51,532 bases of DNA from Acidimicrobiaceae bacterium (GCA_016845585.1 JAERSO010000007.1:1-51532), one strand, 5' to 3'; counted from the first letter of the stretch, positions 9,403 through 18,954 are shown. The notes: a model not told the origin generated them from the letters alone. Program-made: numbers and translations.

Positions 9403-11058
9403 ATGACGAAGCACATTTTCGTGACCGGTGGCGTCGTGAGCGGCCTTGGAAAGGGGCTCAGCGGGTCATCCCTCGGGCGCCTCTTGAAGGCACGCGGTCT
9501 CCGCGTCACCATGCAGAAACTCGACCCGTACCTCAATGTGGATCCGGGCACGATGAACCCTTTCGAGCACGGCGAGGTGTTCGTCACCGACGATGGTGGC
9601 GAGACCGACCTCGACCTCGGGCACTACGAGCGGTTCATCGACGAGAATCTCACCACCGACTCCAACGCCACCACCGGGTCGATCTACTCGAGCGTGATCG
9701 CGGCGGAGCGTCGAGGTGACTATCTCGGCAAGACCGTGCAGGTGATCCCGCACATCACGAACGAGATCAAGCGGCGGATCAACCGCCTGGTGAGCGACGA
9801 CGTCGACGTGATCATCACCGAGGTCGGCGGCACCGTCGGCGACATCGAGATCCTGCCGTTCCTCGAGGCGATCCGACAGTTCCGACTCGATGTCGGCCGC
9901 AACAATGTCTGCTACGTCCATGTGACGCTGGTGCCGTTCATCGGCCCGTCCGGCGAGCAGAAGACCAAGCCCACACAGCATTCCGTCACCGAGCTGCGCA
10001 GCCGGGGCATTCAACCCGACGCCATCGTCTGTCGCAGTGACGAGCCCATCAGTTCCGACCTCCGCCGCAAGATCTCGAATCTCTGTGACGTGCCGGTCGA
10101 AGGTGTCGTCAACGCGGCGGATGCTCGCAGCCTCTACGAGATCCCGCTGGTGCTGCACAACGAGGGCCTCGACGACTATGTCTGCGAGATGCTCGGCCTG
10201 GGCGACCACGAGGTCGACCTCGCGCCATGGCAGGCGCTGGTGAAGCGGGTCGAGGAGGCCAGCTCGGTGGTGCGCATCGGGCTGATCGGCAAGTACGTGA
10301 GCCTTCCCGACGCCTACCTGAGCGTCGTCGAGTCGCTCAACCACGCGGGCATTCATCATGGCGCCGACATCGAGATCGAATGGATCCAGGCCGAGGAGGT
10401 CGAGGGGTTGCTCGCGGCCGGTCGCCTCAAGGATCTCGATGGCATCGTGATTCCCGGTGGATTCGGTGAGCGGGGCGTCGAAGGCAAGATCGCCGCCGCC
10501 GGATACGCCCGAGAGCACGACATTCCCTGTCTCGGACTCTGCCTCGGCATGCAGGTCATGACCATCGAATACGCTCGCAACGCTCTCGGGCTGGCCGGCG
10601 CCAACTCGACCGAGTTCGACAGTCGTTCGCCCCATCCGGTCATCGATCTGATGGAGAGCCAGCGCGACGTCACCGACATGGGCGGCACGATGAGGCTCGG
10701 CGCCTACGTGGCCCAGCTGAAGCCGGGCTCGAGGGTGGCGAAGGCCTACGGGGAGGAAGTCGTCAGCGAACGCCATCGCCACCGCTACGAGTTCAACCCG
10801 AAGTACCGCACCCGTTTCGAGGCGAGCGACCTCCAGCTCTCGGGCGAGTCACCCGATGGCCGACTGGTCGAGTTCATCGAGCTGGACCACCACTCATTCT
10901 GGATCGCCACGCAGGCCCATCCGGAGTTCAAGAGCCGCCCTGATCGTCCGGCCCCGCTGTTTCGCGAGTTCATCGACGCTGCGCTGGGTCGTGCCGAGGG
11001 TCGCAACCCGCAGCTTCCGTCCATCGACGCCGACGCGCCCGCCACGGCTGATTCGTGA
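9403..11058 (+). CDS. pyrG: CTP synthase
   Basis: 551 aa. Makes CTP from UTP, ATP and glutamine. The N-terminal synthetase domain starts [16 protein letters not shown], followed by [20 protein letters not shown]. The C-terminal class I glutamine amidotransferase has the nucleophile in CLGLCLGMQ and the His-Glu pair in THPEF-like [10 protein letters not shown] near residue 505. Preceded by a -10 element in the recN stop and no Shine-Dalgarno sequence. The last codons overlap the NUDIX start (GTGA). Confidence 0.97.
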   Translation: MTKHIFVTGGVVSGLGKGLSGSSLGRLLKARGLRVTMQKLDPYLNVDPGTMNPFEHGEVFVTDDGGETDLDLGHYERFIDENLTTDSNATTGSIYSSVIAAERRGDYLGKTVQVIPHITNEIKRRINRLVSDDVDVIITEVGGTVGDIEILPFLEAIRQFRLDVGRNNVCYVHVTLVPFIGPSGEQKTKPTQHSVTELRSRGIQPDAIVCRSDEPISSDLRRKISNLCDVPVEGVVNAADARSLYEIPLVLHNEGLDDYVCEMLGLGDHEVDLAPWQALVKRVEEASSVVRIGLIGKYVSLPDAYLSVVESLNHAGIHHGADIEIEWIQAEEVEGLLAAGRLKDLDGIVIPGGFGERGVEGKIAAAGYAREHDIPCLGLCLGMQVMTIEYARNALGLAGANSTEFDSRSPHPVIDLMESQRDVTDMGGTMRLGAYVAQLKPGSRVAKAYGEEVVSERHRHRYEFNPKYRTRFEASDLQLSGESPDGRLVEFIELDHHSFWIATQAHPEFKSRPDRPAPLFREFIDAALGRAEGRNPQLPSIDADAPATADS

Positions 11059-11618
11059 CCCGGCCCGGGTCCCGATCCGAGTCGGGATTCACGTTCGTCG
11101 GAGAGCGGGTCATCCACGACGGTTTCGTGATCACTGTCTACGAGGCCGAGTTCACCACGCCCGATGGCGAGACCATGATGCGCGACATCGTTCGCCATCC
11201 GGGAGCGGTGGGTGTCGTGGCCGTGGATGGCGACGACGTCGTCCTCGTCCGGCAGTTCCGCGCCCCGTTGGGTGCCGACATCCTCGAGATACCGGCCGGC
11301 AAGCGTGATGTCGACGGTGAGCCGCCGGAGATAACCGCGAGCCGTGAGCTGGTCGAGGAGGTCGGACTCGAGGCCGCCTCGTTGGAGTCGCTCGGTGGCT
11401 TCCACAACAGCGTCGGGTTCTGTGACGAGTACGTTCACCTGTTCCTCGCCACCGATCTGACCCCAGCGGAGTTCGCGCCAGACGGCCCCGAGGAGCAACA
11501 CATGCAGATCGTGCGATTGCCGCTCGACGAGGTCGGTCCGGCAATCGACCGCGGTGCCATCACCGACGCCAAGACGGTGATCGGGCTGCGGAGTGCCCTG
11601 GCGCGGCTCGGTCGCTGA
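11055..11618 (+). CDS. NUDIX hydrolase, ADP-ribose pyrophosphatase type
   Basis: 187 aa. The Nudix box runs from [11 protein letters not shown] through [10 protein letters not shown] (about 80-103); relative to the consensus there is one extra residue between the first Gly and Glu. The flanking [21 protein letters not shown] is the ADP-ribose pyrophosphatase signature. Probably hydrolyses ADP-ribose or related NDP-sugars. GTG 11055 overlaps the pyrG stop, so it is coupled to pyrG. Confidence 0.88.
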   Translation: MTRPGSRSESGFTFVGERVIHDGFVITVYEAEFTTPDGETMMRDIVRHPGAVGVVAVDGDDVVLVRQFRAPLGADILEIPAGKRDVDGEPPEITASRELVEEVGLEAASLESLGGFHNSVGFCDEYVHLFLATDLTPAEFAPDGPEEQHMQIVRLPLDEVGPAIDRGAITDAKTVIGLRSALARLGR

Positions 11619-11632
11619 GGCATGCTCTGAGG

Positions 11633-12586
11633 GTGGGAGCCGCCCCGGAGATCACCGACGCCGACTTCGTCCTCGACCCCGACCTCGAGGACTTCTTGAC
11701 CTGGCTCGCCGTGGAGCGCGGCCGGTCGGTCAACACGCTGGCCGCCTATCGCCGCGATCTCTCCCGATATCAACTGCACCTGGCACGCCGGGGCCGCACC
11801 GTCATGTCGGCCTCCCCCGACGACGTCATCGCGTTCGTCCACGTCCTGACGGGGGAGGGCCTGGCGGCATCCTCGGTCACCCGCACGCTCGTCGCCGTCC
11901 GGGGAGCGCATCGATTCCTCGTGATCGAGGAGATGCGCCCGGATGATCCCGCTGCCGATGTGGAGATCCCTCGCGTCCCCCGAGGACTGCCCAAGGCGCT
12001 GACGGTTGGTCAGATCACGGCCCTGATCGAGGGTGTTGTGGGTGACGATCCGGTGGCTCGTCGAGATCGAGCGATCCTCGAGGTGCTCTACGGCACCGGA
12101 GCCAGAGTCTCCGAGATCGTGACGGTGTCGCTGAGCGATGTCGATCTCCACGATGGCCTGGTGCGGCTCATGGGCAAGGGGTCAAAGGAGCGCATCGTGC
12201 CGCTCGGGCGCCACGCTGCCGATGCCATCGCTGCTTGGTACGAACCGTCTGGGCGAGGAGCGATGCAACCCGAGCGCTGGGCGCGGCGTGGGGACGCCGA
12301 AGCCGTCTTCTTGAACCAACGTGGGGGCCGGCTGAGCCGTCAGGGGATCTGGGGTGTGGTGACCTCCCGCGGACGAGCCGTCGGGCTGGGCGACGAGCTC
12401 ACCCCGCACGTGCTTCGCCATTCGTGTGCCACTCACATGCTCGACCACGGCGCCGACATTCGTACGGTGCAGGAGCTTCTCGGTCACGCCTCCATCTCGA
12501 CGACGCAGATCTACACGATGGTCTCCACGGAGCGTCTCATGAGCGTGTACCGCTCGGCTCACCCGCGGGCGACGGGGCGAAGTTGA
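11633..12586 (+). CDS. xerD: Tyrosine recombinase XerD
   Basis: 317 aa. N-terminal SAM-like core-binding domain (about 14-100) and C-terminal catalytic domain. Catalytic residues visible: R158 in GTGARVSEIV, K182 in GKGSKER, H259/R262 in HVLRHSCATHML, H285 in LGHASIST and nucleophile Y294 in TQIYTMV. Resolves chromosome dimers at dif with XerC. Its place downstream of pyrG-NUDIX and upstream of scpAB is the common actinobacterial xerD context. GTG start; a weak -10 (CATGCT) lies 6 nt upstream. The stop overlaps the next gene (TGATG). Confidence 0.93.
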   Translation: MGAAPEITDADFVLDPDLEDFLTWLAVERGRSVNTLAAYRRDLSRYQLHLARRGRTVMSASPDDVIAFVHVLTGEGLAASSVTRTLVAVRGAHRFLVIEEMRPDDPAADVEIPRVPRGLPKALTVGQITALIEGVVGDDPVARRDRAILEVLYGTGARVSEIVTVSLSDVDLHDGLVRLMGKGSKERIVPLGRHAADAIAAWYEPSGRGAMQPERWARRGDAEAVFLNQRGGRLSRQGIWGVVTSRGRAVGLGDELTPHVLRHSCATHMLDHGADIRTVQELLGHASISTTQIYTMVSTERLMSVYRSAHPRATGRS

Positions 12587-13104
12587 TGGGTGGCGCCGCA
12601 CATCTCACCCGCCGGTTCTTCGACTCGCTGAAGCGGGGAGGCCCTGCGGAGGGCGACCGAGTCTGGGTCGAGGAGACGCTGTCCGAGGCGGAGTACGGCC
12701 TCTGGCGGCGGATGACAGGCGCGGATCGACGCCATTCCGTTCAGGTCGGACAAGATGTGGAACGCATACTCGGGAACGAAGCCACGCCCCCTGTGCTGGC
12801 TGCAGCGCTGCTGCATGACGTCGGCAAAATCGACGCCGACCTCGGTACCTGGGGACGGGTGATCGCCACCCTGTCCGCCAAGGTCGCGGGGCGCGACGCC
12901 GCCAAGCTGTGGATCAAGTCGTCGGGTTTCACCCGCAAGGTCGGGCTCTATCTCCACCATCCCGAGATCGGCGCCGACATGCTCGAGCTCGCCGGCTCGG
13001 ATCCGTTGACCGTCAGCTGGACCGAGGAACACCACCGCCCCGCCGAGGAGTGGACTCTCCCGCCCGAGATCACCGCTGCCCTCAACGAAGCCGACAACGA
13101 CTAA
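12586..13104 (+). CDS. HD-domain metal-dependent phosphohydrolase
   Basis: 172 aa. HD-domain features: first His in DRRHSVQVGQDV (H50), the HD pair in LLHDVGKIDADLG (H77-D78), and later histidines in LHHPEIGADM and EEHHRP. This arrangement is found in nucleotide or cyclic-nucleotide phosphohydrolases; the substrate is unknown. ATG 12586 overlaps the xerD stop by one base, which decides the start against a longer frame inside xerD. Its TAA stop lies inside the left arm of a palindrome. Confidence 0.82.
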   Translation: MGGAAHLTRRFFDSLKRGGPAEGDRVWVEETLSEAEYGLWRRMTGADRRHSVQVGQDVERILGNEATPPVLAAALLHDVGKIDADLGTWGRVIATLSAKVAGRDAAKLWIKSSGFTRKVGLYLHHPEIGADMLELAGSDPLTVSWTEEHHRPAEEWTLPPEITAALNEADND

Positions 13105-13136
13105 CGCACACTGGGGACAGACCCAGCGTGCGTTAG
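13101..13136. repeat. Palindrome A, core GGGGACAGACCC
   Basis: CTAACGCAC pairs with GTGCGTTAG, then after one mismatch CTGGG pairs with CCCAG around a short GACAGA loop. The TAA stop of the HD gene (13102-13104) and the TAA stop of the opposing PPOX gene (complement of 13133-13135) sit in mirrored positions in the arms. There is no T-tract. One of five related elements in the window. Confidence 0.85.
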
Positions 13137-13516
13137 GCCCCGACCTGGCGATCCGGGCGGATGCGGACGATGACGCGCTCCGACTCGATCGGGTTGGGGT
13201 ACGGGCCGCCCATGTACTTCTGTGCGAGGTCCTCGATGTCCTGCCGCGCTGCGTCCCCTCCGATGGTGTCGACCACGGTGCCGCGCACCTCCACGAACGA
13301 GTAGGGGTTCTCGGCACCCCAGATCGCCACCGAGACGCGCCCGTCGCGCATCATGTTCTTGTACTTGGGGCGATGGATCTCGGTATTGATCGTCACGTAC
13401 TCGTCGTCACAGCCCACCCACATGATGTTGGTCTGAGGACGGCCGTCGGCGAACAGGGTTGTCAGTGCGCCGAAATTCGGGCCCTCACACAGTTCACGGG
13501 TTCGAGGTTCAAGCAT
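13133..13516 (-). CDS. PPOX-class (F420- or FMN-dependent) oxidoreductase family protein
   Basis: 127 aa split-barrel flavin/F420-binding protein. The run LCEGPNFGALTTLFADGRPQ, then VTINTEIHRPKYKNMMRDGR and VRGTVVDTIGGDAA, match the small PPOX-class F420-dependent group common in actinobacteria. The substrate is unknown. The start has an AAGGAG Shine-Dalgarno upstream (complement of about 13523-13528), so it is a leadered gene unlike many neighbours. Convergent with the HD gene across palindrome A. Confidence 0.82.
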   Translation of the reverse strand: MLEPRTRELCEGPNFGALTTLFADGRPQTNIMWVGCDDEYVTINTEIHRPKYKNMMRDGRVSVAIWGAENPYSFVEVRGTVVDTIGGDAARQDIEDLAQKYMGGPYPNPIESERVIVRIRPDRQVGA

Positions 13517-13580
13517 GATGGACTCCTTGGTCGGCGCAACGCCCTCTGTCTACTCGCTGCCATCGTCGACGCGCGCGGAG

Positions 13581-13586
13581 TATGGT
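13581..13586 (+). promoter_or_regulatory. -10 element TATGGT, leaderless start of lipoprotein gene
   Basis: TATGGT ends 7 nt before ATG 13594. The apparent upstream in-frame ATG (13582) is part of this -10 hexamer, so it is unlikely to be the start. Confidence 0.6.
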
Positions 13587-13593
13587 CGCAGCC

Positions 13594-14583
13594 ATGCGAG
13601 AGCGACGACGCGGCGGAGCGGGTGCCTGGCTGGTGGTCATGGCGATGTTGCTGCTCGCCCCGGGCTGTTCCGGTACCGAGTCAGGAGAAGGGGCCGCGTC
13701 GGGGTCGAGCGACTGCGGCGCCGGTGACTCGGGGGTTTCTCCGTCGACGTTGGTGGCAATCGATCGGGTCACGGAGACCGAACTCTGGACGGTGGACCTC
13801 GACTATCACGCGGAGGCCATGGCCAGCGGTCCCGATGGTGTGACGGTCGGCGCGCATTTCGACCTTCGAGGTGAACGGGTCGAGAGCTTCGCCGCGGCAA
13901 CCGGGGCGCCGATTCCCGCGCTCACCGCGCTTCGGCCGCCCCGCGAGCCAGCGGTCCCGAACGGGATCGAACTTCCGCTCGACGGCAAGTTCTACGTCGT
14001 CAAGAAGGTCGTGCAGGGTGATCAGGAGACATTCGTGCTCCTGGCCGCCGACTACACCGTCGACCGCCGCCTCGTTGTCATCGACGACGCCTCTTCACAG
14101 ATCCGATGGACGCTCGACGGGGTTCGCCACGTCGCCTCGACTCCACGGGGAATCCTCTACGACCGGTCCAACCCCACGCGAGTGCTGAATGCGCCGCTCG
14201 AGACGCTGATGGTCGATCGCCAGGATCCCAGCACGGTCCTGTGGAGCCGCTCCTCGGGAGGGAAACTCGGTGGATTCGTGGGGGCGGTCGGAGGCGAAGA
14301 GGTGTTCGTGGTCCTCCACGACACACCCACGGGCTATCCGCAGACCGCCCCGTTCACGCGGCTGGTCACGGCCACTGAGGGCGGGCCCGCGGATGAGGTT
14401 CTGTACGGCGTGGAGTCGACCGCAGCCCTGAGCGGCAATCAGATCGCGGTGGCTCTTGACCAGCTCTCGCTGTACGAACCCGGCGGCACGGTCAGAACTC
14501 TCGACGCCGCGGCGGTGCACGCCATCTCGTACTCCGAGTCCGTGCTCTACGTCGCCGAATATCGCATCAGCGACCCCTGCTGA
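13594..14583 (+). CDS. Secreted lipoprotein of unknown function
   Basis: 329 aa. A type II signal peptide (basic MRERRRGG, hydrophobic WLVVMAMLLL, lipobox LAPGC) should anchor it to the membrane outer face. The rest alternates short beta strands (TLVAIDRVTETELWTVDLD, RLVVIDDASSQIRWTLDG, AISYSESVLYVAEYRIS), which suggests a beta-propeller of PQQ/quinoprotein type. No catalytic motif is recognised. The start at 13594 is chosen because of the -10 element 7 nt upstream; 13582 would add only four residues. Confidence 0.75.
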   Translation: MRERRRGGAGAWLVVMAMLLLAPGCSGTESGEGAASGSSDCGAGDSGVSPSTLVAIDRVTETELWTVDLDYHAEAMASGPDGVTVGAHFDLRGERVESFAAATGAPIPALTALRPPREPAVPNGIELPLDGKFYVVKKVVQGDQETFVLLAADYTVDRRLVVIDDASSQIRWTLDGVRHVASTPRGILYDRSNPTRVLNAPLETLMVDRQDPSTVLWSRSSGGKLGGFVGAVGGEEVFVVLHDTPTGYPQTAPFTRLVTATEGGPADEVLYGVESTAALSGNQIAVALDQLSLYEPGGTVRTLDAAAVHAISYSESVLYVAEYRISDPC

Positions 14584-14607
14584 GCAGCGGTCACCGCACG
14601 CTCGTTT

Positions 14608-15591
14608 CTACGAACCGGCGAGCAGGCCGACGTTGTCCTTGGCTCGGGCCATGGTGACGGAGGCGATCTCGCGGGCCTTGTCGGCGCCGAGCTTCAGAAG
14701 ACGGGTGGTCTCGGCCGGGTCGGCTTCGAGTTCGGCGAAGCGGGCCTGGATCGGCTCGAGCATGGCGACGACCGCGTCGGCGGTGTCGACCTTGAGCTGG
14801 CCGTACTGCTCGTAGTCGTCGGCCAGGGACGCGGGGTCGCCGCCGGTGGCGGCGCCCAGCATCGAGAGGAGATTGCTGACGCCGGGCTTCTCGGCGAAGT
14901 CGAACCGCACTTCGCCGTCGTTGTCGGTGACGGCCGACCGGATCTTCTTGGCCACCTTCTTCGGATCGTCGAGCACGTTGACCGTGCCCTTCTCCGAGTC
15001 GAGCGACTTCGACATCTTGTTCGTCGGGTTCTGGAGATCCATCACGCGGGCCCCTGCGGGCGGGATCACGGCCTCAGGCAGCACGAACGTCTCGCCGAAG
15101 CGGCCGTTGAAGCGTTCTGCGATGTCGCGCGTGATCTCGATGTGTTGACGCTGATCCTCACCGACGGGCACCTCGTTGGTGTCGTAGAGCAGGATGTCGG
15201 CCGCCTGCAGCGCCGGGTAGGTGAAGAGGGAGGCCGACACGAAGTCGTGCTGGTCGGACTTGTCCTTGAACTGGACCATGCGGCTGAGTTCCCCGAACGA
15301 CACGTTGCACTGCATCAACCAGGCCAGTTCGGTGTGCTCGCGCACATGGCTCTGTACGAACAGAGTGCAGACCTCGGGGTCGAGACCCGCCGCCATCAAC
15401 AGCTGGGAGAGACGCAACGACTCACGACCGACTGCTCCTGGCTCGGTCGGGAGCGTGAGGGCGTGGAGGTCGACCACGCAGTAGACCGAGTCGGCCTCGT
15501 GCTGCATCCGAACCCAGTTGCGGATCGCGCCGAGGTAGTTGCCCAGGTGGAGCTCGCCGGAGGGTTGGATGCCAGAGAAGACGCGGGTCAT
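14608..15591 (-). CDS. trpS: Tryptophanyl-tRNA synthetase
   Basis: 327 aa class I aminoacyl-tRNA synthetase charging tRNA-Trp. The HIGH-like motif is in SGIQPSGELHLGNYLGA and the KMSKS loop in NPTNKMSKSLDS; VPVGEDQRQHIE and GELSRMVQFKDKSDQ are typical of TrpRS. ATG 15591 (MTRVFSGIQPSG) fits the family N-terminus and has a -10 element (TAGTCT) 8 nt upstream on this strand; the 34-residue N-terminal extension of the open frame is rejected. Divergent from scpA. Confidence 0.96.
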   Translation of the reverse strand: MTRVFSGIQPSGELHLGNYLGAIRNWVRMQHEADSVYCVVDLHALTLPTEPGAVGRESLRLSQLLMAAGLDPEVCTLFVQSHVREHTELAWLMQCNVSFGELSRMVQFKDKSDQHDFVSASLFTYPALQAADILLYDTNEVPVGEDQRQHIEITRDIAERFNGRFGETFVLPEAVIPPAGARVMDLQNPTNKMSKSLDSEKGTVNVLDDPKKVAKKIRSAVTDNDGEVRFDFAEKPGVSNLLSMLGAATGGDPASLADDYEQYGQLKVDTADAVVAMLEPIQARFAELEADPAETTRLLKLGADKAREIASVTMARAKDNVGLLAGS

Positions 15592-15599
15592 GGGGTGAA

Positions 15600-15605
15600 A
15601 GACTA
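15600..15605 (-). promoter_or_regulatory. -10 element TAGTCT, leaderless start of trpS
   Basis: On the minus strand TAGTCT ends 8 nt before the trpS ATG at 15591. Confidence 0.55.
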
Positions 15606-15684
15606 CGGGGACGAACGCCCACAGTAAGCGGTTTTCCCCAGGGAAACCGGGTCGCGAAGGCGTCGCGATCGGGCCTGGGCCGTC

Positions 15685-15690
15685 TAGGGT
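15685..15690 (+). promoter_or_regulatory. -10 element TAGGGT, leaderless start of scpA
   Basis: TAGGGT ends 7 nt before ATG 15698, predicting transcription initiation at the A of the start codon. Confidence 0.62.
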
Positions 15691-15697
15691 CACCGGA

Positions 15698-16477
15698 ATG
15701 CCGTATGAGGTTCACACGCCCGTGTTCGACGGGCCCTTCGACTTGCTCCTGCACCTCATTCTGCGGGAACAGGTCGACCTCTACGAGATCAATCTGAGCG
15801 AGATCGTCGATGCCTATCTCGTCGAGCTCGAACGTATGGAACGGCTCGATCTCGAGGTCGCCACCGAGTTCCTGCTGATCGCGGCCACCCTGGTCGAACT
15901 GAAGGCTCGTCGGCTCCTGCCCGAGGACTCCGAGATCGACCTCGACGACGAACTCGGACTCTGGGAGGAGCGCGATCTGCTCCTCGCCCGCCTGGTCGAG
16001 TGCAAGACGTTCAAGGATGCGGCGCTCATCCTGCGAAAGCTCTCCGCCGATGCGGCTCGCTCGTATCCCCGCAACTGCGGGCCGGTCGAGGATCGCTTCC
16101 TGAGCTTGGCCCCCGATCTGCTCGAGAAGACCACGCCGGACGATCTTCGTGCCGCCTATCTCAAGGCCACGGCGCCGAAACCGATCGTGCGCGTCGACCT
16201 CTCCCACGTCACGCCGATCAAGGTCACCGTGGCCGAGGCGGTCGAGGAGCTCATCGACGAGCTGCCCCGAGCCGGGAAGATGACGTTCCGGAACCTCACC
16301 GCCGAACTCGTCGACCGCATCGAGGTCGTGGTTCGTTTCCTGGCCGTCCTGGAGCTGTTCAAGCAGGGGCTCGTGGGACTCGAACAGGCTGCTTCCTTCG
16401 GTGACATCACGGTCGTGTGGACGGCTGATGCCGAAGTGTCCGCCGACGAAATCAAGATCGATATCTACGAGGGCTGA
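15698..16477 (+). CDS. scpA: Segregation and condensation protein A (kleisin)
   Basis: 259 aa. Kleisin subunit of the SMC-ScpAB condensin. The N-terminal SMC-neck-binding part contains VFDGPFDLLLHLILREQVDL and ATEFLLIAATLVELKARRLLP, the hallmark ScpA sequences; a winged helix occupies the C-terminus (FLAVLELFKQGLVGLEQ). It heads the scpA-scpB-rluB run, 1 nt before scpB. A -10 element gives a leaderless start. Confidence 0.94.
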   Translation: MPYEVHTPVFDGPFDLLLHLILREQVDLYEINLSEIVDAYLVELERMERLDLEVATEFLLIAATLVELKARRLLPEDSEIDLDDELGLWEERDLLLARLVECKTFKDAALILRKLSADAARSYPRNCGPVEDRFLSLAPDLLEKTTPDDLRAAYLKATAPKPIVRVDLSHVTPIKVTVAEAVEELIDELPRAGKMTFRNLTAELVDRIEVVVRFLAVLELFKQGLVGLEQAASFGDITVVWTADAEVSADEIKIDIYEG

Positions 16478-16478
16478 G

Positions 16479-17117
16479 ATGGCCGATCACGTTGCTCCTG
16501 CGCTGGAAGCTATCCTTCTGGTCGCCGAAGAACCGCTCCCCGCGGAACTCCTGTCTCGGCTGGTCGGTGCACCGGTCGACGAGGTCATCGAGTTGTGCGA
16601 CTCGTTGGCCGCCGAGTACGAGGCGGACGGCCGAGGCTTCATCCTCGCTCGCGTCGCCGGAGGCTATCGCTATCAAACCGCCGCGGAGCAGGCCCCGTAC
16701 GTCGAACGCTTCGTGCTCGACGGACAGTCCGCCCGGCTGTCGGCCGCCGCGCTCGAGACACTGGCAGTAGTGGCCTACAAGCAGCCGGTGTCGCGCAATC
16801 AGATCGCATCGATCCGTGGCGTCAACGTCGATGGCGTGATGCGGACGCTCCAGCAGCGCGGCTACGTCGATGAGGTCGCCCGCGATCCCGGACCCGGCCA
16901 GGCCGTGCTCTTCGGCACGACCCCCACCTTCCTCGAACGGCTCGGGCTCGACTCGGTCGAGGAGTTGCCGCCTCTCGGCGAGTTCTTCCCCGGCACCGAC
17001 GTGGTCGAGGCGCTCGAACGCGGCCTGCGAGTCGTCGAGGACGACGACCTCGAGTTCGACGATGACGAGGGCGCGGCTGATGACCACGCTGCCGAGGGTC
17101 AGGGCGAAGAAGAGTGA
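16479..17117 (+). CDS. scpB: Segregation and condensation protein B
   Basis: 212 aa. Two winged-helix domains: the first around LEAILLVAEEPLPAELLSRL, the second around LSAAALETLAVVAYKQPVSR and IRGVNVDGVMRTLQQRGYV, diagnostic for ScpB. It dimerises and binds ScpA in condensin. The C-terminal 25 residues are very acidic (EDDDLEFDDDEG). ATG 16479 is 1 nt after the scpA stop; its own stop overlaps the rluB start (GTGA). Confidence 0.94.
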   Translation: MADHVAPALEAILLVAEEPLPAELLSRLVGAPVDEVIELCDSLAAEYEADGRGFILARVAGGYRYQTAAEQAPYVERFVLDGQSARLSAAALETLAVVAYKQPVSRNQIASIRGVNVDGVMRTLQQRGYVDEVARDPGPGQAVLFGTTPTFLERLGLDSVEELPPLGEFFPGTDVVEALERGLRVVEDDDLEFDDDEGAADDHAAEGQGEEE

Positions 17118-17860
17118 TCGACGAGGGCGAGCGGCTGCAGAAAGTCCTCGCTCGACTCGGTTTCGGCAGCCGACGGGTCTGTGAGGACCTGATCGCCGAT
17201 GGCCGGGTGACGATCAACGGCCGGGTGGCCGAGCTGGGCAATCGAGTGGATGTCGAGACAGCTCTCGTCGAGGTCGATGGTGCCGTGGTCGGTATGAAGC
17301 CGCATCTCGTGCACTACCTGCTGAACAAGCCGGCCGGGGTCATCAGCACCGCGGAGGACACTCACGACCGCCGAACAGTGGTCCACCTCGTGCCCGCCGA
17401 GCCTCGGGTCTTTCCTGTCGGTCGCCTCGATGCCGACACCGAGGGCCTGTTGATCGTGACGAACGACGGCGAACTGACCCACCGGCTGACGCATCCGTCG
17501 TTCGGCATCGAGAAGGAATATCTGGCCGAGGTGAAGGGTGTGCCCTCGAGGGCAGCGCTGCGAGAGCTTCGTGAAGGTGTCGAACTGGAGGACGGTCCGA
17601 CGGCACGCGCCCGTATCACCGCCGTCGAGCCGAGCTTGCTGCGCATCACGATCCACGAAGGTCGCAATCGTCAGGTCCGCCGGATGTGCGAGGCCGTCGG
17701 CCACAAGGTCACCCGCCTGGTTCGTACTCGCATCGGCCCGGTGGTCGATCGGCGGCTGAAGCCGGGGGAGTGGCGCGAGTTGAGCCGGGAGGAAGTGCGA
17801 TCGCTCGAGGTCGCGGTCGGGACTGGAAACTCCGGGGGGGGCCTCGACTCCGACCGGTAA
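17114..17860 (+). CDS. rluB: 23S rRNA pseudouridine synthase, RluB family
   Basis: 248 aa. N-terminal S4 domain (ERLQKVLARLGFGSRRVCED) and RsuA/RluB catalytic domain with the active-site Asp in VGRLDADTEGLLIVTNDGEL; GRNRQVRRMCEAVGHKVTRL is the family signature. Isomerises a uridine in the peptidyl-transferase region of 23S rRNA (position inferred). GTG 17114 overlaps scpB; scpA-scpB-rluB order is widely conserved. A run of eight G (17834-17841) lies near the C-terminus without breaking the frame. The TAA stop is used as the start of the tyrA -10. Confidence 0.93.
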   Translation: MIDEGERLQKVLARLGFGSRRVCEDLIADGRVTINGRVAELGNRVDVETALVEVDGAVVGMKPHLVHYLLNKPAGVISTAEDTHDRRTVVHLVPAEPRVFPVGRLDADTEGLLIVTNDGELTHRLTHPSFGIEKEYLAEVKGVPSRAALRELREGVELEDGPTARARITAVEPSLLRITIHEGRNRQVRRMCEAVGHKVTRLVRTRIGPVVDRRLKPGEWRELSREEVRSLEVAVGTGNSGGGLDSDR

Positions 17861-17863
17861 CCT
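17858..17863 (+). promoter_or_regulatory. -10 element TAACCT of tyrA, built on the rluB stop codon
   Basis: TAACCT begins with the rluB TAA stop and ends 8 nt before GTG 17872, predicting a leaderless tyrA transcript. Confidence 0.55.
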
Positions 17864-17871
17864 TCGACCCC

Positions 17872-18954
17872 GTGACTGACTCCCGTTCCGCCGTTGTTGT
17901 CGGCGTTGGCTTGATCGGCGGCTCGGTGGGCTTGGCGCTCCGACGCGCCGGCTGGACGGTCACCGGTGTGGAGAAGTCCGCTGAACGCCGTGGAGAATCG
18001 CTACGTGCCGGCGCCGTCGACGTTGTCGTGACCCCTGACGAACTCGCTGCTGTCGCCGCCTGTGACCTCGCGATCGTGGCGGTTCCGGTCAAGGCGGCGG
18101 CACCGATCGTGTCGGCCTTGCTGGATGGTGGTGCGGCCGTTGTCACCGATGTCGGCTCGGTCAAAGGCCCCATTGCGGCCGAGGTCGCCGATCCCCGTTT
18201 CGTGCCCGGCCACCCGATGGCGGGCAGCGAGCAGGACGGCCTCGATGGCGCGTCCGCCGATCTCTTCTCGGGTGCCACATGGGTGCTCAGCCCGACTCCG
18301 GACACCGATGACGCCGCGTTCGCTGCGGTCCGGCAGGTGGTGGCCAGCCTCGGTGCGCACGCGATCAATGTTCCACCGGAGCGCCACGACACGCTCGTCG
18401 CTGTGGTCTCCCACGTACCGCACCTCACCGCGGCCACCCTCATGCGTCTGGCCGACGGCCGCGCCGAGGAGCACCGGGCACTGCTTCGGCTCGCCGCAGG
18501 CGGGTTCCGCGACATGACCCGCATCGCGGCCGGCCATCCATCGATCTGGCCCGACATCTGCGCGCAGAACCGGACGGCGATCGTGGAGGTGCTCGATCAG
18601 CTGGTCGGCGACCTCTCGGGGCTTCGTGATGTCGTTTCCTCAGGCGACGAACAGCGGTTGCTGGCACACCTCGAGGGCGCCCGCCACGCCCGCCGCAACC
18701 TTCCCACCACAGCACCCGGTGCCGAAGCGATGTCGGAGATGCGGATTCCGGTCCTCGACCGCCAGGGCGAGATCGCGGCGGTTGCCACGCTGGCCGCCGA
18801 TCTCGATGTGAACATCTACGACCTCGAGATCGCGCACTCCACCGAGGGTCCCCGGGGTGTCATCGTCGTGCTCGTCGAGACGCCGATGGCCGAACGTTTC
18901 CAGGGTGGGCTCATGGCGCTCGGCTACCGGCCGTCGGTGCGGGCGCTCGACTGA
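17872..18954 (+). CDS. tyrA: Prephenate dehydrogenase
   Basis: 360 aa. NAD(P)-dependent oxidative decarboxylation of prephenate for tyrosine synthesis. Rossmann motif VVVGVGLIGGSVGLALR at the N-terminus, then VTDVGSVKGPI, the substrate-site block PGHPMAGSEQDGLDGA and VVSHVPHLTAATLM. A C-terminal ACT-like domain (RIPVLDRQGEIAAVATLA) suggests feedback control by tyrosine. GTG 17872 starts right at the Rossmann strand; the longer frame within rluB is rejected. The stop overlaps aroA (TGATG), joining two shikimate-pathway steps. Confidence 0.93.
   Translation: MTDSRSAVVVGVGLIGGSVGLALRRAGWTVTGVEKSAERRGESLRAGAVDVVVTPDELAAVAACDLAIVAVPVKAAAPIVSALLDGGAAVVTDVGSVKGPIAAEVADPRFVPGHPMAGSEQDGLDGASADLFSGATWVLSPTPDTDDAAFAAVRQVVASLGAHAINVPPERHDTLVAVVSHVPHLTAATLMRLADGRAEEHRALLRLAAGGFRDMTRIAAGHPSIWPDICAQNRTAIVEVLDQLVGDLSGLRDVVSSGDEQRLLAHLEGARHARRNLPTTAPGAEAMSEMRIPVLDRQGEIAAVATLAADLDVNIYDLEIAHSTEGPRGVIVVLVETPMAERFQGGLMALGYRPSVRALD

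Noticed and set aside
17834..17841. G8 homopolymer at the end of rluB as a phase-variation tract
   Set aside because: The frame is intact, and a slip would only alter the last few residues of a variable tail.
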